Source: an uncultured Ectothiorhodospiraceae bacterium (GTDB lineage Bacteria; Pseudomonadota; Gammaproteobacteria; Nitrococcales; Nitrococcaceae). From it: 64,000 nucleotides of DNA. The notes below the pieces were generated by a model. That model saw only the letters and a list, made by a program, of their open reading frames with translations, made no database searches and was not told where the DNA came from. The DNA lies in the NCBI GenBank assembly GCA_913055565.1, contig CAJXKP010000001.1, positions 62,001 to 126,000 of the forward strand, written 5' to 3'. Each line of letters begins with the position of its first letter. Position 1 is the stretch's first letter. Both the position numbers and the translations under genes were made by a program. Shown here piece by piece: positions 8,704-18,443 of this stretch.

Positions 8704-10794
8704 CTAGGCCTGGGCATAACGCTCGGCCTCCCCGACCCAGCGGGCGATGAGCGCCTTCGCCTGCTCCGGCGCCGAGGTCAGTAGGGCATGGGCATGCCGC
8801 TGAACCGGCGCCAAAAGATCCTTGTCACGCGTCAGCTCGGCGATACGATAGTTCAGGGCCCCGGTTTGCCGCGTCCCCAATAGCTCGCCGGGCCCACGAA
8901 GCTCCAGATCACGTTGCGCGATGCGAAAGCCGTCGCCGGTCTCGCGGAGCACCGCCAGGCGAGCGCGCGCCGTCTCCGATAGGGGGCCGTGGTAGAGCAA
9001 CACGCAGCTACTCTGAGCCGCCCCGCGACCTACGCGCCCGCGGAGCTGATGCAGCTGGGCCAGCCCCAAACGCTCGGGGTTCTCGATGATCATCAACGAG
9101 GCGTTGGGGACATTGACCCCTACCTCGATGACGGTGGTAGCTACCAGCAGATCGAGCTCGCCTGCCTCGAACGCCGTCATCACCGATTCCTTGGCATTGG
9201 CCTTGAGGCGTCCGTGTACCAGACCGATACGCAACTCGGGGAGCGATTCGGCCAAGCGCTGTGCGCTGGCCTCCGCCGCCTCGGCCTCGAGCTCATCCGA
9301 GGCCTCCACCAGGGTGCACACCCAATAGACCTGGCGGCCGGCGGCGCAGGCGGCCTGGACGCGCTCGATCACCTCGTCACGGCGGGTATCGGGTAAGGCC
9401 ACGGTCGTGACCGGCTGTCGCCCCGGCGGGAGCTCATCGATAACGGCGGTGTCCAGATCGGCGTAGGCTGTCATCGCCAATGTCCGGGGGATAGGCGTGG
9501 CCGTCATGATGAGCTGGTGCGGCTGCCAGCCACCCCCCTCGCCTTTGTCGCGCAGCGCCAGACGCTGGTGGACGCCGAAGCGGTGCTGCTCGTCGGCGAT
9601 AACCAGGCCGAGTCGCGCGAAGCTGACGTCCTGCTGGAACAGCGCGTGGGTTCCGACCGCCACAGCCGTCGTGCCATCGGCGAGCGCCTGGCGGTGGTGG
9701 CGACGCTCAGCCGCCGACGAGCGCCCGCTGAGCCAGCCGATCTCGACGCCCAAGGGCGCCAGCCAATCCCGAAAACTGCGGCAGTGCTGCTCCGCGAGCA
9801 ACTCGGTGGGCGCCATCACCGCTGCCTGCCAGCCGCATTCAACGGCATTCAGTGCCGCCAGGGCGGCTACGACCGTCTTGCCCGAGCCGACATCGCCCTG
9901 GATCAACCGCAGCATGGGCTCGGCACGCGCCATATCAGCGTCGACCTCGGCCGCCACGCGCTCTTGAGCGCCGGTCAGCGCGAAGCCGAGCCGATCCCGA
10001 AAGCCGCGCCTAAGACGCCCGTCCCCGTCAATCCCAGGGGCCGGACAGGCCTGCTGATGGTGCGCGCGGCGCTTGAGCAGGCTCAGGCGGTGGGCGAGCA
10101 GCTCCTCGAAGGCGAGGCGCCTGACCGCCGGGTGACGACTCTCGATGAGCGCGCGGGCATCGGCATCCGCAGGCGGCGCGTGCACGAACGACAGGCTGTC
10201 ACGCAGGCTGGGGAACCCGAGCTCGGCCAGGACCTTATCCGGAACCAGCTCCGTCAGCCCATCCAAAGCCTGCTCCAGGGCCCGCGCGACCAGGCGGCGA
10301 AGGCTGGCCTGGGGCAGGCCCTCGGTACTGGGGTAGACAGGCGTCAGGCAGCCGTCGGTATGGCCAGCCTGCTCGGAGCTGATCACCTCCCATTCGGGAT
10401 GGACCATCTGGCACGCCCCCGAGCCATCGCGGAGCTCACCAAACGCCCTGACCAACCGCCCCCGCCGCAAGGCCTGCCTCTGGTTGTCGTAGAAGTGGAA
10501 GAAGACCAGATCCAGCGAGCCGGTCCGATCATGGATGCGGCAGACCAGACGGCGCCGTCGTCCGGACGCGATCTCGGCGTGCTCAACCTCGCCCTCGACA
10601 AGGGCCTCCGAGCCGGACGCCACTTCGCCGATCGGGACAAGCCGGGAGCGATCCTCATAGCGCAGGGGTAGATGGAAAAGGAGCTCATCGACCCGGGTGA
10701 TGCCCAGGCGCGCCAGGCGCTCACCCTGTCTCGGCCCCACGCCCTTGAGGGCGGTAACGGGGCGCTGTGGCGAGGCGCCGACCGTCACGGGCAA
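8704..10794 (-). CDS. recG: ATP-dependent DNA helicase RecG
   Basis: Monomeric branch-migrating helicase that remodels stalled forks, D-loops and R-loops. It has 696 residues, the normal length. The N-terminal HhH-like [14 protein letters not shown] and the wedge/OB domain (about residues 10-170) precede the helicase core: GDVGSGKTVVAALA (motif I), DEQHRFGVHQRLAL (motif II), MTATPIPRTLAMT (III), TTVIEVGVNVPNAS (V) and QLRGRVGRGAAQS (VI). The start is TTG at 10794, or possibly the GTG at 10788. It follows ridA by six bases in the gmk-rpoZ-spoT-ridA-recG gene string. Confidence 0.98.
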   Translation of the reverse strand: MPVTVGASPQRPVTALKGVGPRQGERLARLGITRVDELLFHLPLRYEDRSRLVPIGEVASGSEALVEGEVEHAEIASGRRRRLVCRIHDRTGSLDLVFFHFYDNQRQALRRGRLVRAFGELRDGSGACQMVHPEWEVISSEQAGHTDGCLTPVYPSTEGLPQASLRRLVARALEQALDGLTELVPDKVLAELGFPSLRDSLSFVHAPPADADARALIESRHPAVRRLAFEELLAHRLSLLKRRAHHQQACPAPGIDGDGRLRRGFRDRLGFALTGAQERVAAEVDADMARAEPMLRLIQGDVGSGKTVVAALAALNAVECGWQAAVMAPTELLAEQHCRSFRDWLAPLGVEIGWLSGRSSAAERRHHRQALADGTTAVAVGTHALFQQDVSFARLGLVIADEQHRFGVHQRLALRDKGEGGGWQPHQLIMTATPIPRTLAMTAYADLDTAVIDELPPGRQPVTTVALPDTRRDEVIERVQAACAAGRQVYWVCTLVEASDELEAEAAEASAQRLAESLPELRIGLVHGRLKANAKESVMTAFEAGELDLLVATTVIEVGVNVPNASLMIIENPERLGLAQLHQLRGRVGRGAAQSSCVLLYHGPLSETARARLAVLRETGDGFRIAQRDLELRGPGELLGTRQTGALNYRIAELTRDKDLLAPVQRHAHALLTSAPEQAKALIARWVGEAERYAQA

Positions 10795-10800
10795 CGGCTT

Positions 10801-11190
10801 CTAGGCCCGGGACAAATCCATAATGGCGTCCATCTCGACCGCTGCCCCCTTGGGCAGAGCCGCCACACCAAGGGCCGCGCGCGCCGGATAGGGCTCCCCG
10901 AAGACCTCCTCCATGAGCTCGTTAACGGTACCGAAATAGGACAAATCCGTGAGATAGATATTGAGCTTGGCGATGTCGGCGAGGCCGCCACCGGCGGCCT
11001 CGCAAATGGCGCCGAGGTTCTTAAAGACGCGCCGGGCCTCGGCCTCGAAACCGCCCGCCACCAAGCTCATGGACTCGGGGTCAAGGGGGATCTGACCGGA
11101 GATATAGACCGTCTCGCCGCAGCGAACCGCTTGGGAATACGGGCCAATGGCGGCGGGCGCGGCCTCCGTGTGCACAATCGAGCGCGACAT
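10801..11190 (-). CDS. ridA: RidA family enamine/imine deaminase
   Basis: Hydrolyses reactive enamine and imine intermediates such as 2-aminoacrylate released by PLP enzymes, protecting the cell from damage. It has 129 residues, the standard length. The fold signatures [26 protein letters not shown] and the conserved Arg in [19 protein letters not shown] are all present. It sits between spoT and recG, a position common in gammaproteobacteria. Confidence 0.95.
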   Translation of the reverse strand: MSRSIVHTEAAPAAIGPYSQAVRCGETVYISGQIPLDPESMSLVAGGFEAEARRVFKNLGAICEAAGGGLADIAKLNIYLTDLSYFGTVNELMEEVFGEPYPARAALGVAALPKGAAVEMDAIMDLSRA

Positions 11191-11214
11191 CCTGACCTCT
11201 CGTTGCTGGTATGG

Positions 11215-13377
11215 CTATTCCTTGCGCCGGCTGATCCGAATGACCGAACTCAGTAGGCGCAGCCGTCGCATGATGCGCGCCAGATGCGTGCGATCCCGCG
11301 CGCCGAACGTGAGGTAGATGGTAGCAACCATACCCTCCTTCTCGGCGACGTCGACGGCATCGATATTGGAGCCAAGCTCCGAGACGGTGGCCGCAATCGC
11401 CGCCAAGACGCCCCGCTCGTTGACCACGTCGACGGCGACACTCACGGGGAAATCACCCGCGATACCGTCGTCCCATTGCACGTCCAGCCACTTCTCCGGC
11501 TGGTCGTGGTAGCCGCGGAGGTTGTGGCAATCCTGTTGGTGGACTACTACGCCGCGCCCGGAACTGGCGAAGCCGACGATGTTGTCCCCGGGGATCGGGC
11601 GACAGCAGCGGGCGAAGGTTACCACCGCGCCCTCACTGCCGCGAATCCTCAGCGGCGCAGAGGCCGCGGCATCAAGCTCGGGCTCGTCACCAACCCCCGA
11701 TAAACGCTGTGCTACCAGCCAAGGCATGCGCTCACCGAAGCCTACCTCCTCGAAGACCGTCTCGATGGCGTCGCCCCCGAGTCCGCCGAGTGCCCGGTCG
11801 ACGCGCTCCTGGGAGAGCTCATCGCATGACAGCCCCAGCGCCTGCAGGGCCTGATCCACCAAACGGCGGCCCAGGTCCACGGCCTCCTCGCGCCGCAGCC
11901 GCTTGAGGCTGTGGCGGATGGCGGCCCGAGCCTTGGCGGTCACGACGAAGTCCAGCCAGGCGGGATTCGGGCGCGCCACCGGCGCTGTAATGATCTCCAC
12001 GGTTTGCCCGGTATCAAGCGGTGTACGCAGCGGCGTCAACCGATGATCCACCATGGCCGCGATGCAGCTATCGCCGATATCCGAGTGGACCGCGTAGGCG
12101 AAATCCACCGCCGTAGCGCCGCGCGGCAGCTCCATGATGTCGCCCGAGGGGGTAAAGACGTAGACTTCGTCGGGCTGGAGATCGACCTTGACGTTCTCGA
12201 TGAACTCGACCGGGTTACCGGCGTTGCGCTGCATCTCGATCAGCCCGCCGACCCATTCACGAGCCCGGTCGTGGGCGACCGAGCTCGCCGAATCGCCGTC
12301 CTTGTAATGCCAGTGCGAAGCGATGCCCGATTCCGCTACTCGATCCATCTCGGCAGTGCGTATCTGGACCTCCACACGAATGCGCCGCGGCCCCAGTAGC
12401 GTCGTGTGTAGCGACTGATAGCCGTTGGCCTTGGGGATCGCGATGTAATCCTTAATACGCCCCGGCAGTGGCTTATAGGCACTGTGCATAACGCCAAGGG
12501 CGCGATAGCAGGTGTCGATATCATCGACAATGACCCGCAAGCCGTGGACATCGAAGATATCCTGGAAGCTCGCGCGCTTGCTGCGCATCTTCTTATAGAT
12601 GCTCCAAAGATGCTTCTCCCGCGCGAGGACCCGGGCGTCAATGCCCGTATCGCTCAGGCGCTGCTCAAGCACACCGCGCACCTTGTCGATCATCTCCGAG
12701 CGCGAGCCATCCTGGCGTCGGATCTTGTCCTTGAGCACGCGATAGCGCATGGGATAGAGCGCCGCGAAGGCCAGATCCTCGAGCTCAACGCAGAAGCGGT
12801 TCATCCCCAGCCGATGGGCTATAGGGGCGTAGATATCCAGCGTCTCCGCGGCGACACGCCAGCGCTTGTAGGGCGGCATCACCCAGATCGTGCGCATGTT
12901 GTGCAGTCGGTCGGCGAGCTTGATCAGGATGACCCGGATGTCATGCGACATCGCCATGACCATCTTGCGGAAATTCTCCGCCTGCGCCTCCGCTTTGGAC
13001 TTGAAATCGATCTGGGTGAGCTTAGAGACGCCATCGACCAGCTCCGCCACCTCGCTACCGAACCGCTCAGCCAGCTCGTTCTTGGCCGTTGAGGTGTCCT
13101 CGATGACGTCGTGAAGGATAGCGGCCACGATAGCGTCGTCATCGAGGCGCATCTCGCCAAGGATCTTGGCCACGGCAAGCGGGTGGGTAATATAGGGCTC
13201 GCCGGACAGGCGGCGCTGGCCCTCATGGGCCTGCGCGCTGAAGCGATAGGCGTCAAAGACCTGCTGGATCTGGTGGGGATGGAGGTAGTCCTCGAGCAAC
13301 GCGCAGAGGTCACTAGCGTGCGCCGACGGGTCGGCGCCACCCGCCTGCTGTGTGACCACTACATCGCTACTCGCCAT
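11215..13377 (-). CDS. spoT: Bifunctional (p)ppGpp synthetase/hydrolase
   Basis: Makes and degrades the stringent-response alarmone (p)ppGpp. It has 720 residues. The N-terminal HD hydrolase domain has AILHDVIEDTSTAKNELA. The synthetase domain has LPGRIKDYIAIPKANGYQSL; the RxKD loop is the form found in bifunctional SpoT/Rel enzymes, whereas monofunctional RelA has ExDD. A TGS domain (VYVFTPSGDIMELPRGAT) and a C-terminal ACT domain follow. It lies just after rpoZ; the omega subunit forms part of the ppGpp site on RNA polymerase, so the linkage is functionally meaningful. Confidence 0.97.
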   Translation of the reverse strand: MASSDVVVTQQAGGADPSAHASDLCALLEDYLHPHQIQQVFDAYRFSAQAHEGQRRLSGEPYITHPLAVAKILGEMRLDDDAIVAAILHDVIEDTSTAKNELAERFGSEVAELVDGVSKLTQIDFKSKAEAQAENFRKMVMAMSHDIRVILIKLADRLHNMRTIWVMPPYKRWRVAAETLDIYAPIAHRLGMNRFCVELEDLAFAALYPMRYRVLKDKIRRQDGSRSEMIDKVRGVLEQRLSDTGIDARVLAREKHLWSIYKKMRSKRASFQDIFDVHGLRVIVDDIDTCYRALGVMHSAYKPLPGRIKDYIAIPKANGYQSLHTTLLGPRRIRVEVQIRTAEMDRVAESGIASHWHYKDGDSASSVAHDRAREWVGGLIEMQRNAGNPVEFIENVKVDLQPDEVYVFTPSGDIMELPRGATAVDFAYAVHSDIGDSCIAAMVDHRLTPLRTPLDTGQTVEIITAPVARPNPAWLDFVVTAKARAAIRHSLKRLRREEAVDLGRRLVDQALQALGLSCDELSQERVDRALGGLGGDAIETVFEEVGFGERMPWLVAQRLSGVGDEPELDAAASAPLRIRGSEGAVVTFARCCRPIPGDNIVGFASSGRGVVVHQQDCHNLRGYHDQPEKWLDVQWDDGIAGDFPVSVAVDVVNERGVLAAIAATVSELGSNIDAVDVAEKEGMVATIYLTFGARDRTHLARIMRRLRLLSSVIRISRRKE

Positions 13378-13397
13378 ACGACCTCTCTGCTTGCCGG

Positions 13398-13697
13398 CTA
13401 GGCCTCCGACTCGTCGGCATCAGGCTGGAACTCGGCCGCTGGATCCGGCTGAGCCTCCGCCGCCTCGGCTGCCGCCTCCTCAACCATCTCGGCGGCGGCC
13501 TCCTGCTCCAGCATATCCGCATTGATGAAGCCACCGGCGATCTCGCGCAACGCCACGACCGTCGGCTTGTCATTCTCCCAATCCACCAAGGGCTGGGCCC
13601 CACGAGCGATCTGGCGAGCGCGCTTGGTTGCCGCCAGCACCAGCTCGAAGCGATTATTCATATTCGCGAGGCAGTCCTCGACGGTCACACGTGCCAT
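13398..13697 (-). CDS. rpoZ: RNA polymerase omega subunit
   Basis: Small subunit that helps assemble RNA polymerase and contributes to ppGpp binding. It has 99 residues, starting [20 protein letters not shown] with a GAGGACC ribosome site. The conserved core is [11 protein letters not shown] and [13 protein letters not shown]. The C-terminal 35 residues are an Ala/Glu-rich acidic tail ([18 protein letters not shown]), longer than in E. coli. An in-frame extension upstream runs through a mobile element (13786-13951) and is not favoured as coding. spoT follows directly. Confidence 0.96.
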   Translation of the reverse strand: MARVTVEDCLANMNNRFELVLAATKRARQIARGAQPLVDWENDKPTVVALREIAGGFINADMLEQEAAAEMVEEAAAEAAEAQPDPAAEFQPDADESEA

Positions 13698-13785
13698 GTT
13701 GGGTCCTCTACACCAGGTGTTTGCAATCGGTTGACTATGATTGTACCGCCCTACCGCCAAAAGGAGAAGCGAGTCAATAATCTGC

Positions 13786-13951
13786 CAGCAATCCCAATTA
13801 TGTGATCCCCAGGAAGGGCGCGTGCTCGCGTTACCCCCTGCCGGGGACGCCATAAACCGTCCCTCGGGGCTCGACGGCGGCCTTCCCTGGCCGCAGACGC
13901 CCTCGGCAGGGGCTAACGCGACCACCTCGAAGGTCAAAATGAGAATTGCTG
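13786..13951 (-). mobile_element. MITE-like element, copy 1 (between gmk and rpoZ)
   Basis: A 166-bp non-coding element. The right end ATGAGAATTGCTG and the left end CAGCAATCCCAATT form terminal inverted repeats. The flanks ATAATCTGC (13777-13785) and ATAATCCTGC (from 13952) look like a 9-bp target duplication with one indel. Parts: outer B 13786-13823, arm 13824-13851, inner 13852-13895, arm 13896-13923, outer A 13924-13951. The 28-nt arms are inverted repeats of each other. The inner segment holds a GCGGCC/GGCCGC hairpin. The minus-strand order A-arm-inner-arm-B is collinear with copy 2. It begins 88 bases upstream of the rpoZ ATG. Confidence 0.85.
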
Positions 13952-13963
13952 ATAATCCTGCCG

Positions 13964-14587
13964 TCAGTTACTGCGATCCGGCAGGAGGTCGGCGAGGACA
14001 CCCGCCCAGCGGCGCTCTTGCGCGGCAAGCCGCAGGCGGCGCGCCTCGACGATGGTGCGGAGCTCCGCCAGGGCCCGGTCGAAGCTGTCGTTCACGATGA
14101 GGAACTCGTAGTCGGAGTAGTGGCTAATCTCCTCCTCGGCCGCGTGAAGGCGGCGCTCGATGACCGCTTCACTGTCCTTGCCCCGCCCTCGCAGGCGATG
14201 GGCGAGCTCCTGGCGGGACGGCGGCAAGATAAAAATGGAGACGCAATCGGGCATAGCGGCGCGCACCTGCTGCGCCCCCTGCCAATCGATCTCCAGGATC
14301 ACATCGCGCCCCTGATTGAGCTCGGCCTCTACCGACGCCCTAGCGGTGCCATAGAGATGGTCGAACACGCGCGCATGCTCCAGGAACTCACCCTCGTCGA
14401 CCATCGCTCGAAACCGATCCGCATCGGTGAAATGGTAATCCACGCCCTCCTGCTCGCCCTCGCGCCGCGCCCTGGTGGTATGCGACACGGAGACGTCCAG
14501 CCCCGGCTGCTGGTCAACGAGGCCCCGGACCAGGCTGGTCTTGCCCGCCCCTGAAGGCGCCGAGATGATATAGAGCGTGCCGATCAT
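13964..14587 (-). CDS. gmk: Guanylate kinase
   Basis: Phosphorylates GMP (and dGMP) to the diphosphate with ATP. It has 207 residues. The P-loop is [35 protein letters not shown] is the GMP-binding region and [13 protein letters not shown] the second signature. ATG 14587 was chosen because [16 protein letters not shown] aligns with known starts; an upstream ATG (14644) overlaps the preceding gene. It lies 13 bases after the yicC stop, and its own stop is 12 bases before a mobile element. Confidence 0.97.
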   Translation of the reverse strand: MIGTLYIISAPSGAGKTSLVRGLVDQQPGLDVSVSHTTRARREGEQEGVDYHFTDADRFRAMVDEGEFLEHARVFDHLYGTARASVEAELNQGRDVILEIDWQGAQQVRAAMPDCVSIFILPPSRQELAHRLRGRGKDSEAVIERRLHAAEEEISHYSDYEFLIVNDSFDRALAELRTIVEARRLRLAAQERRWAGVLADLLPDRSN

Positions 14588-14600
14588 GGCGCCCTCCCGA

Positions 14601-15467
14601 CTATTCGATGTTCTGGACCTGCTCGCGCATCTGCTCGATGCCAACCTTCATATCAACCGCGTAGCGCGTGGTCTCGGCATCGGCAGCCTTGGAGGCGAGG
14701 GTGTTGGCCTCGCGATTGAGTTCCTGCATCAAGAAATCCAGGCGCCGGCCCACGGGGGCCTCGCTATCGAGGCTGGCCTCGATCTCCGCGCAGTGGCTAG
14801 CAAGTCGATCCAGCTCCTCGTCCACATCGAGGCGCTGCGCCGCGATGGCCAGCTCCTGTTCTAGGCGTGCGTTATCGGCCTCGACATTAAGCTGCGCCAG
14901 CCGCGAGCGCATACGCTCGCGGCTGGCGGTGACCACTACCTCCCGGCGCGCGCGCACCGCCGCCACGGCCTCCTTGAGCTGATCGAGTCGTTCCCGGATC
15001 ATACCGCTGATTCGCTCACCCTCGCGCTGGCGAGCGTCCACCAACTGGCTCATCGTCTCGTCGAGCAGCGACATCGCCGCCGCTCCCAGGGCGTCATAAT
15101 CGGTCGGCGCATCGGTCATTACCCCGCGCAACCGCAACAACTCCAGCGGCGACACGGGACCCGCCTGCTCCCCCTGGCGCGCGGCGAGCGAGCGACAGGC
15201 CTCGATCAGCTCGTCGGCGTAGTCCCAGTTGATAGCAACCTCGGCCCTACCGGTATCCAGCCAGCAGTTCAACGTCGCATCCACCTTACCGCGCCCCAGC
15301 GAGGCGTCGATGCGCTCCCGGACGCGCGGCTCCAGAGACCGTAAGGGCTCCGAGAGTCGCGGGTTAACGGCTAGATAGCGATGGTTTACCGATTTCAGTT
15401 CCCAGCGCAGCGTCGCCCCCGCCACGACACGCTCGCGGCTCGCGAACGCCGTCATACTGCGCAACAT
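14601..15467 (-). CDS. yicC: YicC family endoribonuclease
   Basis: Member of the YicC/YloC family, reported to act as an endoribonuclease in RNA turnover. It has 288 residues. The N-terminal signature MLRSMTAFASRE and the Asn-His motif ELKSVNHRYLAVNPRL are present. The C-terminal DUF1732 region has RRLDFLMQELNREANTLASK and ends MKVGIEQMREQVQNIE. The middle part is helical and charged. The open frame extends further upstream, but homology begins at ATG 15467. It is divergent from rph across a 297-base gap and co-directional with gmk. Confidence 0.95.
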   Translation of the reverse strand: MLRSMTAFASRERVVAGATLRWELKSVNHRYLAVNPRLSEPLRSLEPRVRERIDASLGRGKVDATLNCWLDTGRAEVAINWDYADELIEACRSLAARQGEQAGPVSPLELLRLRGVMTDAPTDYDALGAAAMSLLDETMSQLVDARQREGERISGMIRERLDQLKEAVAAVRARREVVVTASRERMRSRLAQLNVEADNARLEQELAIAAQRLDVDEELDRLASHCAEIEASLDSEAPVGRRLDFLMQELNREANTLASKAADAETTRYAVDMKVGIEQMREQVQNIE

Positions 15468-15764
15468 AATGACTCCCCAGGACCTGGTAACGCCGCCACG
15501 ATCGCCTTGTACCGGTGGCACCAATCGGTTTGTTGTCGCCACACGCGCAGCCATCAGCGCGACAGCACGGCCATCGATGAAGGAACCGCCGCCTAATGAC
15601 CGCCGCCGTGCCAACCTGATGCAGCAAGGCGCCTGCGATCGGATGATACGCCACCAATCCCGGCTGGGGAACGCGGCCGCACGGCTATGATATTCTAGTG
15701 AGTTACCGTTCAACCCGCTCCACGGTGCGGGAATGCACACGCCCGTCGAGAGGACATAGCCCCC

Positions 15765-16481
15765 ATGCGCCCTAGCGGCCGCCAGCCTGATCAGCTTCGA
15801 ACCACCCGCATCACGCGCAACTACACCATGCATGCCGAAGGCTCGGTGCTGGTGGAATTCGGCAACACGAGCGTCCTCTGCACGGCCTCTGTGGAGACGC
15901 GCGTTCCACCCTGGCTGCGCAACAAGGGGCAGGGCTGGGTGACCGCCGAATACGGCATGTTGCCGCGCTCGACGGCCACGCGCACCGACCGCGAGGCCGC
16001 CCGGGGCCAGCAAAAGGGCCGTACCGTGGAGATCCAGCGCCTAATCGGACGCTCGCTGCGTGCCGCGGTTGACCTCGAGGCGATCGGCGAGCGCCAAGTG
16101 GTCGTCGATTGTGACGTCCTGCAAGCGGATGGCGGCACCCGAACCGCCGCCATCACGGGCGGCTACGTCGCCATTACCGACGCCCTCGAGCGCCTGGCGC
16201 GCAATGGCACGTTGCGACGCGATCCCATTTTCGGGCACGTGGCCTCCGTGTCAGTCGGGATCTATCAGGGGGCACCCGTCCTGGATCTCGATTACGCGGA
16301 AGACTCGGAGGCCGAAACGGATATGAACGTGGTCATGAACGAGGCCGGCGCCTTCATCGAGATCCAGGGCACAGCGGAGGGCCACGCCTTCCGGCGCGAC
16401 GAGCTCAATGCCATGCTCGATCACGCCGACAAGGGCATCGGCGAGCTTATTACCGCCCAGCGTGAGGCGCTCGCCAGCTGA
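15765..16481 (+). CDS. rph: Ribonuclease PH
   Basis: Phosphorolytic 3'-to-5' exoribonuclease that trims tRNA 3' ends. It has 238 residues, the usual length. The start is [20 protein letters not shown]. Family motifs are [51 protein letters not shown] and [18 protein letters not shown]. An AGAGGACATAG ribosome site precedes the ATG. Its stop overlaps the approach to rdgB by one base gap, so the two genes are co-expressed. A TATGAT -10-like hexamer lies at 15686-15691, but no good -35 was found. Confidence 0.98.
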   Translation: MRPSGRQPDQLRTTRITRNYTMHAEGSVLVEFGNTSVLCTASVETRVPPWLRNKGQGWVTAEYGMLPRSTATRTDREAARGQQKGRTVEIQRLIGRSLRAAVDLEAIGERQVVVDCDVLQADGGTRTAAITGGYVAITDALERLARNGTLRRDPIFGHVASVSVGIYQGAPVLDLDYAEDSEAETDMNVVMNEAGAFIEIQGTAEGHAFRRDELNAMLDHADKGIGELITAQREALAS

Positions 16482-16482
16482 T

Positions 16483-17091
16483 ATGGCCCATCGGATCGTG
16501 CTAGCGAGTAACAATGCCGGTAAGGCGCGCGAGATCGCGGAGCTGCTCCCGGAGACGGCAGCCCCCCTCGAGACCCAGTCGGCGCACGACGTGCCCGAGG
16601 CCGAGGAGACGGGTACAACGTTCGTAGAAAACGCCATCATCAAGGCGCGCAATGCGTGCCGCCACACCGGCCTGCCCGCCATCGCCGACGACTCCGGTAT
16701 CGAGGTCGACGCGCTCGGCGGGGCGCCTGGGGTACGCTCGGCGCGCTTCGCGGGCGAGCAAGGCGACGACGACGCCAACAATAGGCTTCTGGTCGAGCGA
16801 CTCGCGGACGTTCCCGCCCCCGAGCGCACCGCTCGCTACTACTGCGTCATGGTCTACATGGCCCATGCCGAGGATCCAACACCGATTATCGCCGAGGGCA
16901 GCTGGGAGGGTTGGATCCAGGATCAGCCGCGCGGCAACAACGGGTTCGGCTACGATCCCTATTTTCGCGTTCGGGGCCATGAGGCAACGGCCGCGGAACT
17001 CGACCCGGCGACCAAGAACCAGGCCAGCCATCGCGGCCAGGCCATGCGGCGCCTTGCTGTCGAGCTGGCCGACGACCAAGAACGCGGTTAA
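16483..17091 (+). CDS. rdgB: dITP/XTP pyrophosphatase (RdgB/HAM1 family)
   Basis: House-cleaning hydrolase that converts dITP, ITP and XTP to monophosphates, keeping deaminated purines out of DNA. It has 202 residues. Motifs are IVLASNNAGKAREIAELL, TGTTFVENAIIKARNAC, LPAIADDSGIEVDALGGAPG and NNGFGYDPYFRV. The ATG lies one base after the rph stop, and the stop TAA shares a base with the hemW ATG, so rph-rdgB-hemW is one tightly packed operon. Confidence 0.97.
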   Translation: MAHRIVLASNNAGKAREIAELLPETAAPLETQSAHDVPEAEETGTTFVENAIIKARNACRHTGLPAIADDSGIEVDALGGAPGVRSARFAGEQGDDDANNRLLVERLADVPAPERTARYYCVMVYMAHAEDPTPIIAEGSWEGWIQDQPRGNNGFGYDPYFRVRGHEATAAELDPATKNQASHRGQAMRRLAVELADDQERG

Positions 17092-18245
17092 TGCTGACAC
17101 CACCCCCCATTGGGTTGTATGTCCACCTCCCCTGGTGCGTGCAGAAGTGCCCGTATTGCGACTTCAACTCCCATGGGCAGCCGCGCGAGACACCCTTCGA
17201 GGGCTACACCGACGCCTTGCTGCGCGACGCCGAAACGGAGGCCGAATCCCTCGATGGGCGCACCATCGGCTCGATCTATATCGGCGGGGGCACGCCGAGC
17301 CTGTTCCCGCCGCCAACCATCGACCGCCTGCTGACGGGCCTTAGTCGGCGGCTGCCGCTGGGTACGGACTGCGAGATCACCATGGAGGCCAATCCGGGCA
17401 CCTTTGAGCTCGAGCGGTTTCGGGCCTTTCGGCGCACCGGGGTCAACCGGCTCTCGATCGGGGTACAGAGCTTCCACGCCCACCATCTGCGCGCCCTGGG
17501 CCGTATCCACGGCGGCGGCGAGGCCGCCCAGGCGGCCGAAGCGGCCCGCGAGGCCGGCTTCGAGCGATTCAACCTCGATCTGATGTTCGCCCTGCCCGGC
17601 CAGACGGTCACCGAGGCTGAGGCGGACGTCGCGCGCGCGATCGAGCTCGGTGCCCGCCACATCTCGCACTACCAGCTCACACTGGAACCGGGGACCGCCT
17701 TCCACGCGCAACCCCCAACCTTGCCGGACGAGGATACCGCGGCGGCCATACAGGAGGCCTGCAGTGCTCGGCTCGCCGAGGCTGGACTGGAGCGCTACGA
17801 GGTCTCGGCCTGGTCGGTACCCGGTGAGGCGTGTCGCCACAACCTGACCTACTGGCAGTTCGGCGATTACCTCGCGATCGGTGCGGGCGCCCACGGCAAG
17901 ATCAGCGACGCCGCGACCGGGCGCATCGAGCGCTATAGCAAGTGGCGTATGCCCCAGCAATACATGGCACGCGCCGGCGGCCCGGAGGCACTCGCAGAGC
18001 ACTACCCGGTAGTGGCCGAGGAGCGACCACTCGAGTTCGCCATGAACGCCCTGCGGTTGACCGACGGCGTTCCGGCGGCGTATCTCACGGCCCGCACGGG
18101 CGTCACCGAAGACGCCTTCGAGCCCGCCCTCAGCGACGCCGAGGCCGAGGGACTAATCGAACGACGCGACGGCCGGGTGCGACCGACCGAGCGCGGCCTG
18201 ACCTTCCTGAACAACACGCTCGGTCATTTCCTACCGGCGACGTGA
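17091..18245 (+). CDS. hemW: Radical SAM haem chaperone/coproporphyrinogen-like protein HemW
   Basis: Radical SAM protein related to HemN, regarded as a haem chaperone rather than a coproporphyrinogen oxidase. It has 384 residues. The iron-sulfur motif is CVQKCPYCDFNSH (CxxxCxxCxF form). Further motifs are SIYIGGGTPSLF, VNRLSIGVQSF and NLDLMFALPGQT. The C-terminal domain (about residues 310-384) is a winged helix-like domain. It starts on the last base of the rdgB stop codon. Confidence 0.95.
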   Translation: MLTPPPIGLYVHLPWCVQKCPYCDFNSHGQPRETPFEGYTDALLRDAETEAESLDGRTIGSIYIGGGTPSLFPPPTIDRLLTGLSRRLPLGTDCEITMEANPGTFELERFRAFRRTGVNRLSIGVQSFHAHHLRALGRIHGGGEAAQAAEAAREAGFERFNLDLMFALPGQTVTEAEADVARAIELGARHISHYQLTLEPGTAFHAQPPTLPDEDTAAAIQEACSARLAEAGLERYEVSAWSVPGEACRHNLTYWQFGDYLAIGAGAHGKISDAATGRIERYSKWRMPQQYMARAGGPEALAEHYPVVAEERPLEFAMNALRLTDGVPAAYLTARTGVTEDAFEPALSDAEAEGLIERRDGRVRPTERGLTFLNNTLGHFLPAT

Positions 18246-18439
18246 GCGCGCAAATGGACGAACAGACCATCCAGTGCCCCTATTGCGGGGCCTCGTTTAC
18301 GGCCCTCATCGACTGGTCGGATGCCGGCGGCAGCTACACCCAGGACTGCGAGATCTGCTGCCAGCCCATCCTGTTTCGGCTCGAGCTGGACGCGCTCGGC
18401 GGCCCCAGCCACGTTACCGTGGACCGGGAGCAGGACTAA
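18242..18439 (+). CDS. CPXCG motif-containing cysteine-rich protein
   Basis: Small zinc-ribbon-like protein of unknown function, common after hemW-type genes in Proteobacteria. It is 65 residues from a GTG that overlaps the hemW stop (GTGA), or 61 from the ATG at 18254 (MDEQTIQCPYCGASF). Two Cys pairs are seen: CPYC at the N-terminus and CEICC near the middle, then PILFRLELDALG. The four cysteines probably bind one zinc ion. Confidence 0.82.
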   Translation: MSAQMDEQTIQCPYCGASFTALIDWSDAGGSYTQDCEICCQPILFRLELDALGGPSHVTVDREQD

Positions 18440-18443
18440 CGGA

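Noticed and set aside
9517-10671. Plus-strand open frame of 384 codons opposite recG
   Set aside because: A shadow of recG without ribosome site or domains.
14601-16013. 470-residue form of the YicC protein
   Set aside because: The upstream 180 residues overlap the divergent rph gene and have no YicC similarity; the family start is at 15467.
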